Assembly: GCA_041648665.1 (NCBI GenBank)
Contig: JBAZOP010000139.1
Span: forward strand, 1-5,372
Source of the DNA: a bacterium
Lineage (GTDB): Bacteria; UBA10199; 2-02-FULL-44-16; JAAZCA01
Length of the DNA stretch: 5,372 nt
Direction: 5' to 3'
Below, in pieces: positions 4,005 through 5,372 of the stretch (positions are counted from its first letter, which is position 1; every line of letters begins with the position of its first letter). The position numbers and the translations under genes are program-made. Under the pieces are notes generated by a model. It was not told where the DNA came from. It ran no database searches and saw only the letters and a list, made by a program, of their open reading frames with translations.

Positions 4005-5372
4005 TTACGCCGGCACCAGGCCCGCGAGTTCGGCGATCAGGATCTTGGTCGCACCGCCGCGGAATTCTACCGTGACCTTGTGACCGGTCGACGTGGGCTG
4101 CACCGCCTTCACAAGGCCGTATCCAAAGGTCGGATGCCTCACGCGCATGCCCTTGGCCAGCCCCTCGCGCTCATCTGGAGGTCTTTGATCAAAGTCATAG
4201 TCCTCTCCCCTCCCTTGACGGGAGGGGCTGGGGGCGGGTGACCAATTGTCACGAGACCACCCTCTCCCCGACCCCTGCCTGTCCGGCAGGCAGGCTCCCC
4301 CATCAATGGGGAGAGAATAGTGGTGAGCAGAGACACCGACCGGGATGCGCACCGAGTGCTCCTTCGGGATCTCGTCGAGAAACCGCGAGGCCACGTTGTA
4401 GCGCGCCTGGCCGAAGTGGCTGCGTCGGAATGCGTGCGCGAGGCAGAGCTCGTCCTTGGCGCGCGTCATCCCCACATAGCAGAGCCTGCGCTCCTCCTCG
4501 AGCTCCTCCGGATCGTCCAGCGAGCGCGCGTGAGGCATGAGCCCTTCCTCCATGCCGACCATGAAGACGCTCTTGAACTCGAGCCCCTTGGCGATGTGCA
4601 GCGTCATCATCGTGACCGCACCCTTCGCCTCGTCCACCGCGTCCGCGTCCGAGATCAGCGCGACCTGGTCCAGGAACTGCACGAGCGCGGAGGTCCCGGG
4701 AGATGGGATGAACTCCCCCACCGCGGCGACGAGCTCGTTGATGTTCTCGAGGCGCGCCTCGGACTCGATGGTGGACTCCTTTATCAGCGCCTCGACGTAG
4801 CCGCTCTTCTCGAGCACGTCCTTCATAAGTTCGTCCAGCGGCCTCTCCTGCGCACCCTCGGCGAGCGTCTCGATCGTCCGGCGGAATTCCGCGAGTCTCT
4901 TCGACTGCGCCTCGCGCGCCCCGCCCTCCTCTGCGAACGGCGCGATCGCCGCGAAGAGAGAGAGCCCGCGCGCGGAGGCGAAGGCCTTGAGGCGCTCCAC
5001 CGTGGTCTTGCCCAGCCCGCGCGGCGGCGAATTTATTATCCTGAGAAACCCCATGTCGTCGCCGCGATCCACTATGAGCCTGAGATAGGCGAGCGCGTCC
5101 TTCACCTCGGCGCGCTCGTAGAAACGCATGCCCCCGTAGATGACGTGGGGGATCCCCTGCTCGCGGAAGACTTCCTCAAGGGGGCGCGACTGGGCATTGG
5201 TGCGGTAGAATACCGCGAAGTCGCCGTAGCGGCCCCCTGCAGCAGCCGCCTTGCGGATGCGCTCCGCGACGGCCGCGGCCTCCTTGCGCTCGGACTCGCA
5301 CGAGAGCAGAGCCACCTTCGCGCCGCCCTCCCTGCCGGTCCAGATCTGTTTCGCCTTCCTGCCCGCATTGCG
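4005..5372 (-). CDS. uvrD/pcrA: UvrD/PcrA-type superfamily 1 DNA helicase, C-terminal portion (5' end off the window)
   Basis: ATP-driven 3'-5' helicase used in nucleotide-excision and mismatch repair and in clearing stalled replication or RNA polymerase. The frame is open to the window edge: QIWTG, 9-13 residues in, fits the family's N..RK.K.LWT block. The GTG at 5315 is therefore internal. About 455 residues are present and roughly 270-300 are missing, including Walker A. Counting from 5372: AVFYRTNAQSR (53-63, motif IV), YGGMRFYERAEVKD (79-92), INSPPRGLGKTT (113-124), TLHIAKGLEF (257-266, motif V) and EEERRLCYVGMTRAKDEL (292-309, motif VI). From about residue 407 comes the C-terminal Tudor-like domain (GMRVRHPTFGYG ... 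VEFRGG) that contacts RNA polymerase in PcrA. The linker carries a 40-residue in-frame insert from a repeat element. The helicase and Tudor parts look intact, so the gene is probably functional. PcrA and UvrD cannot be told apart here. Confidence 0.95.
   Translation of the reverse strand, partial: RNAGRKAKQIWTGREGGAKVALLSCESERKEAAAVAERIRKAAAAGGRYGDFAVFYRTNAQSRPLEEVFREQGIPHVIYGGMRFYERAEVKDALAYLRLIVDRGDDMGFLRIINSPPRGLGKTTVERLKAFASARGLSLFAAIAPFAEEGGAREAQSKRLAEFRRTIETLAEGAQERPLDELMKDVLEKSGYVEALIKESTIESEARLENINELVAAVGEFIPSPGTSALVQFLDQVALISDADAVDEAKGAVTMMTLHIAKGLEFKSVFMVGMEEGLMPHARSLDDPEELEEERRLCYVGMTRAKDELCLAHAFRRSHFGQARYNVASRFLDEIPKEHSVRIPVGVSAHHYSLPIDGGACLPDRQGSGRGWSRDNWSPAPSPSRQGRGEDYDFDQRPPDEREGLAKGMRVRHPTFGYGLVKAVQPTSTGHKVTVEFRGGATKILIAELAGLVPA
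4202..4316. mobile_element. MITE-like palindromic element inserted in frame in the helicase gene
   Basis: This is a 115-bp element within the linker-coding part of the helicase gene. Terminal inverted repeats are CTCTCCCC (4203-4210) and GGGGAGAG (4308-4315). A third CTCTCCCC lies at 4262-4269. Internal hairpins are CCCCTCCC-ttgac-GGGAGGGG (4207-4227) and CCTGCCTG-tccgg-CAGGCAGG (4274-4294). The element is flanked by an exact 5-bp direct repeat, ATAGT, at 4197-4201 and 4317-4321, as expected of a target-site duplication. Element plus one duplication is 120 bp, which is 40 codons. Removing it restores a smooth reading HHY-DFDQRPP. It encodes no protein of its own and would depend on a transposase in trans. 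Confidence 0.8.

Noticed and set aside
4238..4540. + strand reading frame opposite the helicase gene
   Set aside because: It is translation of the inserted element and the antisense of motif VI, without any coding signature.
5313..5315. GTG as the start of the helicase gene
   Set aside because: The frame stays open to the window edge and the upstream residues (RKAKQIWTG) match the family, so this is an internal codon.

Overview
The window looks like chromosome from a GC-rich Gram-negative bacterium. The dispersed palindromic repeats and gene content would fit an uncultured deltaproteobacterium-like environmental lineage, but nothing here fixes the taxonomy and that guess is weak. Two housekeeping genes run off the edges: the bifunctional FAD-synthesis gene ribF on the left (+ strand) and a UvrD/PcrA-type DNA helicase gene on the right (- strand). 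Between them lies a more accessory stretch.

Left part (1-2040, + strand): ribF lacks only its first codons. A small gene 15 bp downstream encodes only the substrate-binding half of a shikimate-dehydrogenase-like protein, with its catalytic residues replaced. After a gap of about 200 bp comes a single-domain response regulator, closed by a strong hairpin terminator.

Middle part (2050-3910): this is a repeat-gene-repeat-gene-repeat island on the - strand. A GIY-YIG nuclease-like gene and a formylglycine-generating-enzyme/C-type-lectin-fold gene are each bracketed by the same family of GTCAT...ATGAC palindromes. The second protein lacks the two copper-binding cysteines of true sulfatase-activating enzymes. 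Its C-terminus has the layout of variable proteins diversified by retroelements, but no reverse transcriptase or template repeat is in the window.

Right part (4005-5372, - strand): this is the C-terminal half of a UvrD/PcrA helicase with motifs IV-VI and a C-terminal Tudor-like domain. The linker between them contains what looks like a 115-bp MITE-like element. It has 8-bp terminal inverted repeats and an exact 5-bp flanking duplication. The net gain is 120 bp, which adds 40 codons in frame. This is the most striking observation in the window.

The + strand genes and the - strand genes converge at about 2040-2150. The housekeeping genes do not form an evident joint pathway with the island genes.
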